Assembly (NCBI GenBank): GCA_964036195.1
Contig: OZ038450.1
Location: forward strand, 12,278,701 to 12,342,700
Direction: 5' to 3'
DNA: 64,000 nucleotides
Origin: Sphaerolaimus hirsutus
Taxonomy: Eukaryota > Nematoda > Chromadorea > Monhysterida > Sphaerolaimidae
A program made the translations under genes and the position numbers. Positions 15,101-23,595 of this stretch are shown here, one piece after another. The notes under the pieces were generated by a model. The model saw nothing but the letters and a program-made list of their open reading frames with translations, searched no databases and was not told the origin of the DNA. Numbering within the stretch: position 1 is the stretch's first letter; every line of letters starts with the position of its first letter.

Positions 15101-18100
15101 TAAAAAGTAAATTTTTTTGCAGAAATCACAACTGATCATGTTATCCAATGACTACACAGCCATTATATGGCTATATATCATCACAAGTACTGCCACTTGT
15201 CTGATATACCTGTATATATTGATACAGAACCATATTTGGGAGGTTATTACGGAACGTCTCAACATTTTTTGAAAAAAAGCGAAAAAAGCGCTTTTTTTTA
15301 AAAAAAAGCGGGGTCGTTAAAAAAAAAGCGCTTTTTTTCCATCCCTATACGGTATAATTGATGAGAAGAAAATAAAAATATTTTATTTGTTGTATTTTGT
15401 CTGAGATTCAATTATATTTTCTTGAGAGATTTTCGGAGATTATATTTTTTAAATCGCTGTGTTGCACTTAGCGTCCCCGTATTTATAGATATGACTGCGG
15501 GCAACAAGTGCAACACTTGTGCACAAGCTGATTACCATCGCTAAACAGAGCGGGGGCCATAAGTCGTCTGCAACAAAAATCAAGCATATCCAATGCTCAT
15601 CCCGATTTTGAGAGATAGAGCTGGCCAGCAAAACCAAGAGACATAAAACCCAACCTTTCATGTCATAAAAGCACTTCACTGTGCGGCCATGCCACGGCTT
15701 TTCATTTCTGTCCATTTCGCACCGCTTCGCAGCGGGCACCGTTTTGAATATCACCCGGGCCAGCCCCAACTGATGATGCGTTTTTGGATGCGTGTACAGC
15801 TTGAGTTCGCTGATGCCGCCATATTTTCGACAATCGGCCGCCAGTTGACGCTCCGATATCGACGGGTGCAGGTTGAAAAAGCTAATCTCTCGCTCGGGCG
15901 GATTCGGATAGTATTCGTCGATCTTCGAGGAAAAACACAGGTAAACTACCGTCAACCATGAGCAGTCCCAGCACCCTAAAATGTCGAATGTCATGTAAAA
16001 GACCCTGTAAAATGTCATACAAAGTGTCATGTAAAATTCCCTGCAGAACGGCAAACGGGGTGGGGGTTGTGCTTAGGGTTGGGACGATATGACTTTTCGA
16101 TATCGATATTCGATATTTGATATTTTTTTCTGAAAGTCGATATTCGATATCGATACGATATGGACCCTCGATATTCGATATCGATATTCGATATGAAAAT
16201 ATGCTCGATATTCGATATCGATATTTCGATATTTTCGATATTTCGATATTTTGGTACAGCAGGGCATATTGTATTTCCATTTGGACACAAACATGGTTGA
16301 TAATCTTTTTAAATGAGGCTCACAACAGTTGAAATGAGGTAATGAAATAAAAAAAAGATGAATCAAATTATATAAGGTGAAAAATTATTAAGCAAACACT
16401 TCAGGTCATACTTGTGACTAGGGGTGGCTGGCTTTTTACATTTTTAAAAGGTTGGTATTTTAAAATAAACAGCCAAATTTTTGAGCCATGCTGCCATGCA
16501 AAGGTTTGGTGAAATGGTTTCCTTGTGATGCAGTTTGCTGTGGGAATATCATATATTTTGTAAGGATGTTTATACATTACCCTTGATATCCTACTTTTGA
16601 TAGCTCAATGTGAAAATAACATGGCATTTATATATGATATATTACTTTGTGCATTCATAAGCATACGTGTTTGGCTGCAGCATCCACTTTTTGTTGGCTA
16701 CAGCCATTTTTTATGGGATCACAAATACCTCAACAAGAATACCAGAATATCGAAAAATATCGAAAAAATGGTCGATATTCGATATCGATATTCGATATTT
16801 TTTCAAAATTTTCGATATCGATATTCGATATGAAAAAATGGTCGATATCCGATATTCGATACGATATATCGTCCCAACCCTAGTTGTGCTGTTTATTTTC
16901 AGTTAACTGTTTCATTTGTATACAAAAATTATACTTCTCAGTTGACATTTTTCAGTCATTACAATTCAAACGCAAAAATCTTTTTCCTTTTATTTGCTAT
17001 TTTGCAGGGCATTTTACATGACTTTGGACACCTTGCATGGCATTTGACATTTTACAGTGTATTTTGAATAACATTTTACAGTGAATATGACATTTTACAG
17101 GCCTTTTACAAGGTCTGGGACTGGCACCAGGGGCAATGAGGCGGTAGTACGGCGGGACTGACCAAAATATCGGGGGGGTTGGCGTGGTTTCTTTTCTTTA
17201 CCTCGCCTGATTTTTCTTTTTTGGTTGGAGGTGGATATTTAAAGAAGTGGGTGAACGGGGGAGTTGTTGCGGCATATCGACGACGCCATTGGTCGCTGAG
17301 AACCATGATGTCATCGATTTTAAATTATTACCATAATCAGGGACGCATGTGCATGCACTCAGCCACGTGATTATCACGTGATTAGCACTGCGTGCATGCA
17401 CTTTTTTAGTAATTATTGTGTGCACCGCACCCGCGCACATGGCGTGCCGCGCGACTTATAAATGGGCCGCGCACAGGTGCCTCCATTCAGTTGTTTTTAC
17501 TCGCTCAGCGTTGACCAAACCGTAGTCGGTCAATGCTGAGTGGGTTTGTGTGCCAGAACAATATTTGGCTGACTGCGACAGCGCATGGCGTGCGTCATGC
17601 GTTATCGCAGTCAGCCAAATATTTTTCTGGCACGAGCATAAAACGCCTCGCAGACTGGGGGTCCAATTGCCGGGCAATGACATACATAACTGAAAAGAGC
17701 AAACCTTCAAAACGGGGACTTTCAAGTCAAAGGGGACTGGGAAAATATCTTCCACGGCAATACGCGGGTCCTTCGCTTCTTCATCCCAATTGTACGCAGA
17801 ATAGATGCCCTGTATTTTGTTAGGAGAAAATAACGTCTCAACTTAGAAACATCAACGTTTGTACAACTTTGGCGGCCTGCCAAGTGAAAGACAAGTAAGT
17901 GTAAAGCCATCGGGAAAGCTCCTAGGTAAAGTCTACGGTGATGCGATGTGAACTGATGCGACATTGAAATTCCGAGTAGCACGTTCACTGAATGAAAGCG
18001 CTAAATACCGCCATACAAACAGAACCACACGGAAGCAAGAAATCGGACCGCGTACATATAAATATTTGCAGGTACAATCACCCATCAAGTTTCGCCCGAA

Positions 18101-18352
18101 AAAACGTCGCATGGCTCATAAAAACCGAAAACTCAACCCAAAAGCCAACGTCGAACCAAATTACCGCCTGAAAAAGCCGCCACAGACCTGAGCATCATTA
18201 GCCACCCGCCCTCCAATCCTGTAGACTCTGTGCGGGTGATCGTTGCGCAACTGCGGGTCAAAAATAAGCTTCCAACGGCCGGCGGCGGGGCCGGGCGACC
18301 GGCGACTCATGGCCGCCGACGACTTGCTGCAGCCCGGCACCGGCTCCGACAT
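1..18352 (-). CDS. SETD1: SETD1/Set1-type histone H3K4 methyltransferase, 5' and central part (SET domain off window)
   Basis: Catalytic subunit of the nuclear COMPASS complex, which methylates histone H3 lysine 4. I could chain 18 exons with matching phases and GT-AG borders: 18188-18352, 17705-17809, 15655-15922, 13879-14262, 12901-13072, 12432-12599, 11404-11580, 11261-11341, 10878-11040, 10285-10395, 9989-10225, 9599-9919, 4778-4957, 2786-3049, 2152-2416, 1602 (or 1611)-1867, 686-893 and 1-139. Together they give about 1225 residues without a stop. In order they carry the family's N-terminal motif, a DPR segment, an RRM, an Arg/Ser-rich region, a Pro/Tyr-rich region, a conserved helical region, an acidic region and the start of n-SET. 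The catalytic SET and post-SET domains would lie to the left. Introns are swollen by transposons. I cannot tell SETD1A from SETD1B; invertebrates usually have one copy. Confidence 0.88.
686..2416 (-). CDS. SETD1: SETD1 exons 15-17: basic, then strongly acidic region
   Basis: Exons 2152-2416, 1602/1611-1867 and 686-893. Exon 15 begins KKRVSSP and ends in phase 1 at AAAG|GTTTGT. Exon 16 is a long acidic run rich in Ser, Asp and Glu, like the acidic patch before n-SET; its donor could be GAT|GTGAAA (1611) or ATG|GTTTGC (1602), both in phase. Exon 17 (HDHDYAF) follows in phase 0. Its acceptor AG (894-895) lies inside an 8-bp target-site duplication of a hAT element (896-1373). Confidence 0.75.
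888..1381. mobile_element. hAT element, CAGGGGT family, inserted at a SETD1 3' splice site
   Basis: Element 896-1373, flanked by perfect 8-bp duplications TTCAGACT at 888-895 and 1374-1381. The right end reads GATACCCCTG; the left end is diverged (CGAGAATCTCCAATGGGG). The interior has words of the AGCTATCTATC type and C/G runs. On the minus strand the inner duplication is AGTCTGAA, and its AG is the acceptor of SETD1 exon 17; the outer copy follows a pyrimidine tract ending TTGTTTTAG. Confidence 0.8.
2786..4957 (-). CDS. SETD1: SETD1 exons 13-14: conserved helical region and PKIR motif
   Basis: Exons 4778-4957 and 2786-3049, both phase 0. Exon 13 encodes VERVKVLAAAMSRVRKDIEM and HDAFDSIYDDQEAKYRE, matching the helical region before the n-SET part of SETD1 (a basic helix, then AFxxxDxWxxxxE). 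To stay in phase it must start at the GCGCAG|ACG acceptor (4957), not at the CAG 13 bases earlier. Exon 14 ends with GFGLRQALPKIR, which resembles a conserved SETD1 segment. Exons 12 and 13 are 4.6 kb apart, with an intron full of repeats. Confidence 0.78.
3241..4543. mobile_element. hAT-type element with AAAATCA words (nested insertion inside)
   Basis: Starts TAGGGTTAGAAAAAATCAA (3249) and ends TTGAAAAAATCAAGTGCC...CCCTA (4535), with flanks TGCCAGGG and TGTCAGGG (7 of 8). The core is homologous to the cores at 11644-12327 and 13123-13827. A second element with TIR CAGGGGTGGGCATCTTCAG (3438-3990) is nested inside, flanked by TA on both sides. The element lies in the SETD1 intron between exons 13 and 14. 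Confidence 0.75.
5070..5488. mobile_element. CCGTATTT-family MITE with (TCGAA)TACCCCC words
   Basis: TIRs CCGTATTTCCTCGAATTACC at 5072 and its complement ending at 5486, flanked by TA on both sides. Subterminal arrays of CTCGAAATACCCCC words in inverted orientation surround an AT-rich centre shared with 37354-37769. No coding capacity. The TA target suggests a Tc1/mariner-like mobilising enzyme. Confidence 0.75.
5514..6600. mobile_element. Chimeric element: TAGGGTTGG hAT half joined to a second repeat
   Basis: Starts TAGGGTTGGCTAATG and runs in reverse orientation through the common hAT core. Near 6127 it switches abruptly to a sequence starting GGATATCGGGTGGGCGCGCC, which goes on to about 6600. 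The same junction occurs at about 58072. A GGGCGGGGCT-rich insert (5745-5845) is related to the element at 53524-53959. I see no right terminus. Confidence 0.6.
6812..8030. mobile_element. Element with (A)TGTCAAGT word arrays at both ends and an A/T-rich core
   Basis: 6820-6900 and 7700-8010 are arrays of AAATGTCAAGT(C/G) words. Between them lies about 600 bp of almost pure A/T tracts (6960-7560), including a directly repeated segment AATTGAGGC..CTAGTTCT near 6940 and 7200. I did not find target duplications. No coding capacity. Confidence 0.55.
8197..8745. mobile_element. Foldback element with CGGTGCCCAAGTA word arrays
   Basis: The left array (8205-8350) and the right array (8590-8740) consist of GTGCCCAAGTA(AA) words in opposite orientation. 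Inside are two further nested inverted repeats: one around GTCGTAAATA, and one around ACTATAGAGTCC...GGTAACATTCCGGG. Related arrays are at 40985-41150 and 41510-41672. Confidence 0.65.
8765..9255. repeat. Near-perfect long palindrome (about 225-bp arms)
   Basis: 8765-8990 and 9027-9252 are reverse complements with no difference I could find by eye, separated by about 40 bp. The arm is homologous to the core of the GATATC-word hAT element (16480-16720). Translations of the two arms give the same hydrophobic peptide, so neither should be called a gene. Confidence 0.8.
9599..11040 (-). CDS. SETD1: SETD1 exons 9-12: Ser/Pro, short conserved helix, and Pro/Gly/Tyr-rich region
   Basis: Exons 10878-11040, 10285-10395, 9989-10225 and 9599-9919, all joined in phase 0 after exon 9. 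Exon 10 contains TLSQRLNSLIAK, resembling the family's short sLDsRIexLL helix; the frame is fixed by phase from exon 9. Exon 11 is rich in Tyr, Trp, Gln and Asn (YWNQWNWAMQYHQMYPAMY), and exon 12 in Pro, Gly and Ala. Such sequence is typical of the disordered centre of SETD1. A second open frame through exon 10 is ruled out by phase. Confidence 0.75.
11261..13072 (-). CDS. SETD1: SETD1 exons 5-8: Ser/Pro segment and Arg/Ser-rich domain
   Basis: Exons 12901-13072, 12432-12599, 11404-11580 and 11261-11341 join in phases 1, 2, 2 and 2. Exon 6 is a dense RS domain (for example RSRSRTDRRRSRSKKRKSKS), which continues into exon 7 (SSSDSSESRSRSRRKDRSKY). Exon 8 is basic and Glu-rich, ending VKIVRTTK. 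SETD1 proteins carry low-complexity, often Arg/Ser-rich sequence here; such regions usually act in nuclear speckle or RNA-processing contacts. A 684-bp hAT element sits in the intron between exons 6 and 7. Confidence 0.78.
11636..12335. mobile_element. hAT-type element with T-run/A-run AACGTT ends
   Basis: Element 11644-12327, starting TAGGGTTGG and ending CGGCCAACCCTA, with flanks CCTTAGCA and CCTTACCA (7 of 8). Subterminal blocks alternate long T and A runs around AACGTT. The core includes TATATGACCATATAATGG and GCGCGCTTGCGGGC segments shared with 49740-50424. It sits in a SETD1 intron. Confidence 0.8.
13120..13830. mobile_element. hAT-type element with GGTTTTTT/AAAACC words
   Basis: Starts TAGGGATGGCCGAATAAGG and ends CCTCGGTCATCCCTA. 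Inverted GTTTTTTATAAAAAAC-type blocks flank the same core as in 11644-12327. The flanking octamers do not match, so the duplication is lost or the copy is rearranged. It lies in the SETD1 intron between exons 4 and 5. Confidence 0.7.
13879..14262 (-). CDS. SETD1: SETD1 exon 4: helical Glu/Arg/Ala region followed by a proline tract
   Basis: Starts at a CCCCAG| acceptor two bases into a codon and ends at CCTG|GTGCGG in phase 1. It encodes an alpha-helical stretch (AALIEQEKQ-like composition), a YYPSVARTPSP segment and a long Pro/Val run. The open frame runs further, to 13841, but only the donor at 13878 keeps phase with exon 5. The 3' side abuts repeat sequence with TGTAAAATGCC words, which would supply a competing GT two codons after the residue where the frame dies. 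Confidence 0.75.
14414..15355. mobile_element. CCGTATTT-family MITE with a hAT AAGCGCTT element inserted in its end
   Basis: 14414-14683 is a short CCGTATTT element with CTCGAATAATTCCC words. Inserted into its right end is a hAT element 14686-15347 that starts TAGGGATGGCAAGCGC and is flanked by perfect 8-bp TACGGTAT duplications (14678-14685 and 15348-15355). Its ends are T-run/A-run blocks around AAGCGCTT; the core is the common hAT core in reverse orientation. Confidence 0.85.
15655..15922 (-). CDS. SETD1: SETD1 exon 3: RNA-recognition motif
   Basis: 89 codons plus one base, roughly residues 91-179 of the protein. It holds a complete RRM: an RNP2-like strand (ISFFNL), the KYGGISELKLY segment and an RNP1-like strand (LGLARVIF). 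The spacing and the HPKT segment match the SETD1 RRM, which helps target COMPASS by binding RNA and partner proteins. This is the strongest single domain in the gene. The exon is bounded by TTCGAAG| and AAAG|GTTGGG splice sites. Confidence 0.92.
15960..17130. mobile_element. Element with TGTAAAATGTC words, interrupted by the GATATC-word hAT element
   Basis: Ends are related to GGTGCCAGTCCCAGA and carry arrays of (T)GTAAAATG(T/C)C words (15960-16060 and 16990-17115). Shorter relatives lie at 39578-39690, 41270-41400, 41420-41500 and 43454-43790. The 16074-16882 element splits it. Confidence 0.55.
16066..16890. mobile_element. hAT element whose ends are GATATCGATATTC arrays
   Basis: Element 16074-16882, with termini TAGGGTTGGGACGATAT and its exact complement, flanked by perfect 8-bp GTTGTGCT duplications (16066-16073 and 16883-16890). 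Next to each terminus are about 150 bp of TCGATATTCGATATCGATA words. The 16480-16720 core matches the arm of the palindrome at 8765-9255. Confidence 0.9.
17457..17491 (+). promoter_or_regulatory. TATA plus initiator core promoter candidate
   Basis: TATAAAT at 17457-17463 is followed by a TTCAGTT initiator-like site (A at 17489), a spacing of about 32 bp as in arthropod core promoters. It points rightward, inside and antisense to a SETD1 intron. Transcription from it would run through the hairpin at 17550-17633. It could belong to a mobile element or a small non-coding RNA gene. Confidence 0.4.
17550..17633 (+). ncRNA. Near-perfect 37-bp hairpin, pre-miRNA-like
   Basis: The arms beginning GTGCCAGAA and ending TTCTGGCAC pair over about 37 positions with two mismatches and one G-U, leaving a loop of about 10 bases. 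A smaller stem-loop (17505-17537) lies just upstream. The size suits a microRNA or siRNA precursor, but a short palindromic transposon fossil is equally possible. No expression evidence is available. Confidence 0.3.
17705..17809 (-). CDS. SETD1: SETD1 exon 2: DPR segment
   Basis: 35 codons, phase 0 at both ends, with an acceptor ending TACAG and an AAG|GTTTGC donor. It encodes a DPR motif (EEAKDPRIAVED) and a Pro/Val-rich tail, as seen between the N-terminal motif and the RRM of SETD1 proteins. It joins exon 1 and exon 3 without breaking the frame. Confidence 0.8.
18188..18352 (-). CDS. SETD1: SETD1 exon 1: start Met and N-terminal Set1 motif
   Basis: 55 codons ending in phase 0 at a CAG|GTCTGT donor. 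The stretch RWKLIFDPQLRNDHPHRVYR matches the conserved N-terminal WxSYKLxxDPxL...YRydG block of Set1/SETD1 proteins. I chose the Met at 18352; a second in-frame Met lies 14 codons downstream, before the conserved block, so either could start translation. Upstream sequence (18353-18480) is moderately GC-rich and is presumably 5' UTR and promoter, but I see no clear core promoter motif. Confidence 0.8.
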
Positions 18353-18486
18353 CGCCCACGCGCCGTTTACTCATGTGCTCCCTTCGGATCGGGGCACTTG
18401 TGTGAAGTTGGCTTATGTCCTACAGTGCGCGCAGAAATTTCTGTTTTTTATTTATTTTTCGGCCATCTAAACAACGAGACGATAAG

Positions 18487-19505
18487 ACCCCGTACGGGAA
18501 GTCGGCAGCCAGCCAAAAACAGCCGGCCGAAACTTGTTTCGAAATCGATTTAAAAAATAGGCTAAAAATAGGTATATAACCATCTATATAGACGAGAGTA
18601 GCGAAAATACCTCTCTGCACCTCAAAATATGTGCCTTTCCTGCGAAATGTAAGATATATAGCAATTTAACTTCATTGTTGAGCCACACACAAAAGTGACA
18701 TGCCTGACCGAAAATGCGTGCTTAGCGCTCGCGGGCATTCACACCAAAGTGGGCGGAGCTTATGCGGACCGGCGCATGCAAAGCAAAATGTCTGCGCGCA
18801 CTGTAGTATGTATTTGGATACGGTTGGATACACGTGGTTATTGTACGAACGATAGTAAAAGACGCAGGATTTCTTTCCGCATCACCGATAATGGCCGCGG
18901 ATTGTGATTAAGCAACCGGAAATAATCGCTAATCTCGGCTGACACACTAGTTAACACAGGTATGTGATGTATGTGTACAAATCGGCGTGTGCAAAGACTG
19001 TTTTGGCGGGCTGCCAAGTTCTCTTCCGGGTTCTCTCCCCTCCCTTTTCAGGTAACTGATCACTCGTGCGGTCGTTGGTTTGGCATGTACAATTTTTTGG
19101 GAACGTCGATCTTTTTTGAAAGGGTGCGACGATACTACAATGACACAACGTTATTCCACGTGGCTTATGATTGCTTTAATGCAAGCCCCATTGCGTTTGT
19201 AGGTGATACATCTGTTCATACTGTATGGGTCAATGTTGACAATGGAAAGAATGGATAGGGTCATATATTACAAGTTTGCGTACGTCCAAGTTATCGGTTG
19301 CGTATTGTAATTTGAGCTATTTTTCCCCCATTTTTCCTCAAAATCGATTAAATTTAATCTATGTTGCACATTTTCAACTTTTTAATAGCTATTTTCGTCA
19401 TTATCTATAGTTATATACTTTTTAAGCTATTTCAAGCCTAGTTTGAACTTTTATCAATATTTATAGCGATTTCGACAGTTTTGGCCGGCTGCCAACTTTT
19501 TATAA
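18487..19505. mobile_element. Element with inverted GGCAGCCAGCCAAAA / TTTTGGCCGGCTGCC ends
   Basis: The left end at 18490-18530 and the right end at 19475-19500 are inverted relatives. The 18780-18950 interior is homologous, inverted, to 59020-59280. The small open frames in it are not convincing genes. Boundaries are approximate. Confidence 0.45.
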
Positions 19506-20325
19506 GGGATGTCCATTCTTCAAAAAAGATTTCAGCGGATATAAGTTTTGGATACGACAGAAATTTTTTTCGCCTTGCGCCATTGCAATTTTGAAAGTCG
19601 TATCTTCTACAGCTTCTTCCAACCGTAGTTTCCACTATTTCTTTCAAATTATATTAAATGCGTCTGTTCTTTTTGTGATACTCTCAATTATTCATATTTT
19701 ACTTTTATTTTACTAGTGGCTGGATAACACGCCAATGATTTTTTTGGTGCACTAAATTCATTTCCACTTTCTGCCAAATAGCAAAAGTTTTAATAACTGT
19801 GGCTGTGATGTTTATGTGAAAGTTTCTGAAAAATGTGCAGAATTGAATACTATCATGCACAATATTTTTCTGTGAGCTGATTTCTGTTTTTTTTCGTCAA
19901 GTCGAACTTTGTGTTTTAAATTTGACTACAGTCCGTAGATGGGTGACGTTCAGCGGTGAAATTACAAAAAGTGAAAAATTCGCAAGATCAAAAAAAATTT
20001 ATGAAATTTCTATGATTTTGTTGATTTTATTATCCCAAATTGACAATTCTCATACCACTGAGAAGGAAAATGTATCATCAATAAATAGATTGTTTGTATC
20101 CCTTGATTGCCTGAAATGGGGAGGGGGCTGATATTTTACTTATCCAAACTTCAGAAATGGTGAGTAATAGTTCATGAGCGATGAAAATATTTTCCATCGC
20201 TAATGACATGACATCTGATTGATTCGATGATGAATGTATGCACAGCTCCCGACGAGGCAGAATAATTCAATTTGCGAGCTCGCTCAATTTTCTTTTCGAA
20301 AAAAAACGCGTTACATGAAGACGAA
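19505..20325. other. No recognised feature
   Basis: AT-rich sequence with only short, unconvincing open frames and none of the repeat words described elsewhere, apart from weak similarity at the edges. Confidence 0.5.
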
Positions 20326-20327
20326 TA

Positions 20328-20736
20328 CCGTATTCCTTCCAATAGAAAAGCATGCCTCCAATAGAACGGCAGGTTTTGGAATGTTTTTGCGCCCACGAAA
20401 ACAATAGAACGGCAGCCTCAAATTGAACGGCACCTCCAACAGTACGGCAGGTAGAAAATGCATTGCAATAGTGCAAAAAACCAACAGCATAAAAATTGGA
20501 TGACCAGAATGTTCAAAGCATTCAAATAGACGTTAAATCTCAAATTGATGCTCTGATATTTATTAAAATATTGCTGAAGTTTCATTGAAAAATAAAGCTA
20601 ATACATAATATGTTCAAATAAAAAATGTGTGAAAAAATTGGTGAATAAAATAGAACGGCAGCCTCCAATAGAACGGCAGGTAAAAAAGTTGACGAAAACA
20701 AAATAGAACGGCGCTCTTCTATTAGAAGAAATACGG
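20328..20736. mobile_element. CCGTATTT-family MITE with AATAGAACGGC words
   Basis: Ends CCGTATT..TTCCAATAGAA and TTCTATTAGAAGAAATACGG, flanked by TA. Repeated AATAGAACGGCAG words face each other across an AT-rich centre. The same word family forms the element at 26056-26481, and a sister word (AATAGAAGGGCG) the one at 24017-24193. Confidence 0.7.
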
Positions 20737-21326
20737 TACACGTGTAAATTGTATGTACCGTAGCTACCTTTTTAAATAAAAGGCACATGGCCTGTCGTTT
20801 TTCATATCTTGTTCATATCTATTTACATTGCATTGTCATTGGCTATCAACGCACAGCAATGTGGGGTCTAGTGGGGCACATATTTCAGAAACCATATTTC
20901 ATAAAATAGTGCACGGAAGAATTTTTCATCAGCATATCCTTACCCGGTTATTGTTTTCTCGATTATAAATTACATTACGATTACAGTGCAATGCTTGCTG
21001 TAATATATAAATTATTCATAAGAACTGTTCATGAGCGTTTGGCCTGAAAAAGTGGCGCCAGAAAGATGGAGCCCTTGGCGCAGTTGACACCCAAATTGAC
21101 CACGACATATTGGCTGTAGACAAATTGGTGGTGCCATACTCGCCGGAGAACAAATTATGCGCTGACATCCCAGCATCGGTTTTTTACTGTGCCATTCTAT
21201 TCATTTGCCTAATGTACATTTGAATAGAATGGCACAGTAAAAAGCAGCGGCATAACAATGCCTATCATTAAGTTCCATATGTTGACAATAAAGTGTCAAA
21301 TTTTGAGCCCCTGCTTTCAACATATA

Positions 21327-21903
21327 CCGTATATCCTTGAATAAGACCCCTCCCTTGAATAATACCCCCCCCCCCTTGAATAACACCCCCCTGTTGGCCA
21401 GGTGAGGAAAAAATAACGCCCCCCCTTGAATAACTCCCCCCTCTTAAATAACTCCCCCCTCTGGGTAAAACGATCGATGAGCAACACACGAAAATGAAAA
21501 CGAGACAAATCATTGAATATTAAATGAGCTTAACTTGGGATATTGAATCAGATATTGAACGAGCTTAACTTGGGATATTGAATCAGATATTGAATGAGCT
21601 TAACTTGGGAGAAGCCGAGGCTGATAGTGATAACGACAATGTGTATTTGAATGATTCAGACGCCGATGAACACGAATTTTAGGATGGATACGTTGTTTTT
21701 GTTCTTGTTGAACTGGTCATTTTCTGCATTAGATGTGTTGACGGAATGCATACAAACAATGAATAAAGTGAAAGTTTTCCTGGAAGTTCTGAGGAAAAAA
21801 TAACTCCCCCCCTTGAATAGTACCCCCCCTCGAATAACCCCCCTCCCCAAAACCTCTGACGAAATAATAACGCCCCTGGGGTCTTATTCAAGGATATAAG
21901 GTA
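21327..21903. mobile_element. CCGTATATC-family element with an acidic-tail coding remnant
   Basis: Ends CCGTATATCCTTGAATAAGA and TCTTATTCAAGGATATAAGG, with arrays of TTGAATAA(C/T)(C/T)CCCC words. The interior has a 36-bp tandem repeat (about 21520-21605), then an open stretch ending at a TAG near 21681 that reads LGEAEADSDNDNVYL..DADEHEF. A diverged inverted copy of this stretch lies at 42875-42925. It looks like the acidic C-terminal tail of an autonomous relative's protein. Confidence 0.6.
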
Positions 21904-22309
21904 TGTGGAAAATTGGAAATGAGGGAAATGGACTTGTCGACCTTGGATGTGTGAACATTTTTGTTCCCGGCAACGCTGAGAGTCTTATGGGCAACTTATG
22001 GACATGTCGACTTTTAGAAATCGGTGACCACAGTGGACTTATCACATGTGTTGCGTTTTCCTAACAAAACAAGCTGCGGAAGGTGGACTTCTTGCCCAAA
22101 TTTTATGCATTTCCCTCAAAGATGTCAAATTTGACACTATCATATAGGGACATGCGAGGTCCAAAAAGTATGAAAATGAAAAATGTGCGGGAGTACCCCC
22201 AGATGAGGTTTACGGGCCTAACACGGGCGAAATTTTCATTTTTTTGGACTTGCCATCTTTTATAATTGGACACCTCAATTGCTTGCCAGTATTTTTTATA
22301 CACAATGTT

Positions 22310-22510
22310 GCCACACACTAGTTAACAAACATAATTAAACCCAAATTAGGTGCTCATAAATCAGCTTTGAAAGTATTTGAGTAAAATAGAATGTGTTATG
22401 GAAATATTTGTCAACTGTAGTTGACAATTTGGTATGCTCAAATGTGTTCAAATCTTATTAATGAGTTCACAAAAATCGCAGTTTACTAGCAGTATACTAG
22501 TGGGTGCAGC
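22310..22510. mobile_element. CACACTAGTT(A/G)AC-ended palindromic MITE
   Basis: Starts CCACACACTAGTTAAC, with inverted halves around GTCAACTGTAGTTGAC. Relatives are at 4168-4262, 11098-11232, 36050-36260 and 39158-39350, all with CACACACTAGTTGACAT-like ends and GTTGACA or GTTTACT words. No coding capacity. Confidence 0.55.
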
Positions 22511-22914
22511 ACCAATACATTGCACATTTACCACTTATATAAATATAAATATTTTTTTAAAATAAATATGAGCATATAAAAATTTTCCCACATTCCGGCC
22601 AGTACGGCGCGGCCAAATTGTCCACGGCCATTTTGTCGCGGAAAACTTCGGTTCATATCCGTTGGTGCATGCACGGTAGTCCTTTCCGACAACGGAAGTC
22701 CCAGAAACCGACAAACAAATCATTTTACAAAGCGATTACTCTCTCAGCACTCAACGACATTTTTATCCATTTTCGTTTAGGTAAAATAGGATATTTAGCT
22801 GTTAAATATTGTCATCTACCTCTGCTCTGGCGCCCCTGGCTCCTTTTCACAAATAAGTCAATTTTTATAGTGCGTGGACCGATGAGTATGTTTTATTGTG
22901 GCGCTTCCTGTGCA

Positions 22915-23595
22915 GTCAGCCAGTGATGGAGAAGGCACCGGGAGCTATGGCACCAAACAGCACTGGCACCTCTGCCAGTCCTCAGAAATGGCACCTGGCA
23001 CCTTGGGCACCGGCAAAAAATGGCACCGCACTGCACCGGCACCGGCACCGGTGCCATTGTGAAATGCCACCGGCATTTTGGGGCACCGGCCAGCTGCCGG
23101 TGCTCTCACCGGGCTGGAGGTTCATAAGTATTCATCGGGCACTTTCTTAGAGGCCGCTCCTTCAGAACTGCATATTTCCATGAATTCTCTACCGATTTTG
23201 ATAGTTGAGCGTTTCAAATGATCAGAATGATGTGGCGATCACTTTATGAAACAATTAGAATGATTACAAATGATAACTAAAATATAAAATATCCTGTACT
23301 ATGGGTAAATATATAGAAACTATGGGTATATTGCTGCTCTTATAAATATGAATAAGCACATGCTGTGGAGGAAATTTTACACCCTATGAAAACTTGGCCG
23401 GTGCCTTTTATATCGACCCGGGTGCTAGCACCGAAAGGCACCGTCGAAAAAGGGCACCGCACAACACCGGCACCAGTGCTATTTATTTTTCAAAAATGGC
23501 ACTGGCATCGGCAGGGAACCCTCGAAAAAGGGCATACCGGTGCCCCGGTGTTTTTCCATTACTATAATCGGCGCCGGCGGGTGCACTTAGCGCAT
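22915..23595. mobile_element. Element with GGCACCGG word arrays
   Basis: Left end CAGTGATGGAGAAGGCACC, right end GGTGTTTTTCCATTACTA, each followed inward by 100-150 bp of GGCACCGG / CCGGTGCC words. The middle is AT-rich. The CAG/TAG-N-G termini suggest hAT, but I found no matching 8-bp flanks. Confidence 0.6.

Noticed and set aside
16027-16906. Ile/Tyr/Asp/Ser-rich frames around 16.0-16.9 kb
   Set aside because: Translations of GATATCGATATTC arrays at the ends of a hAT element.
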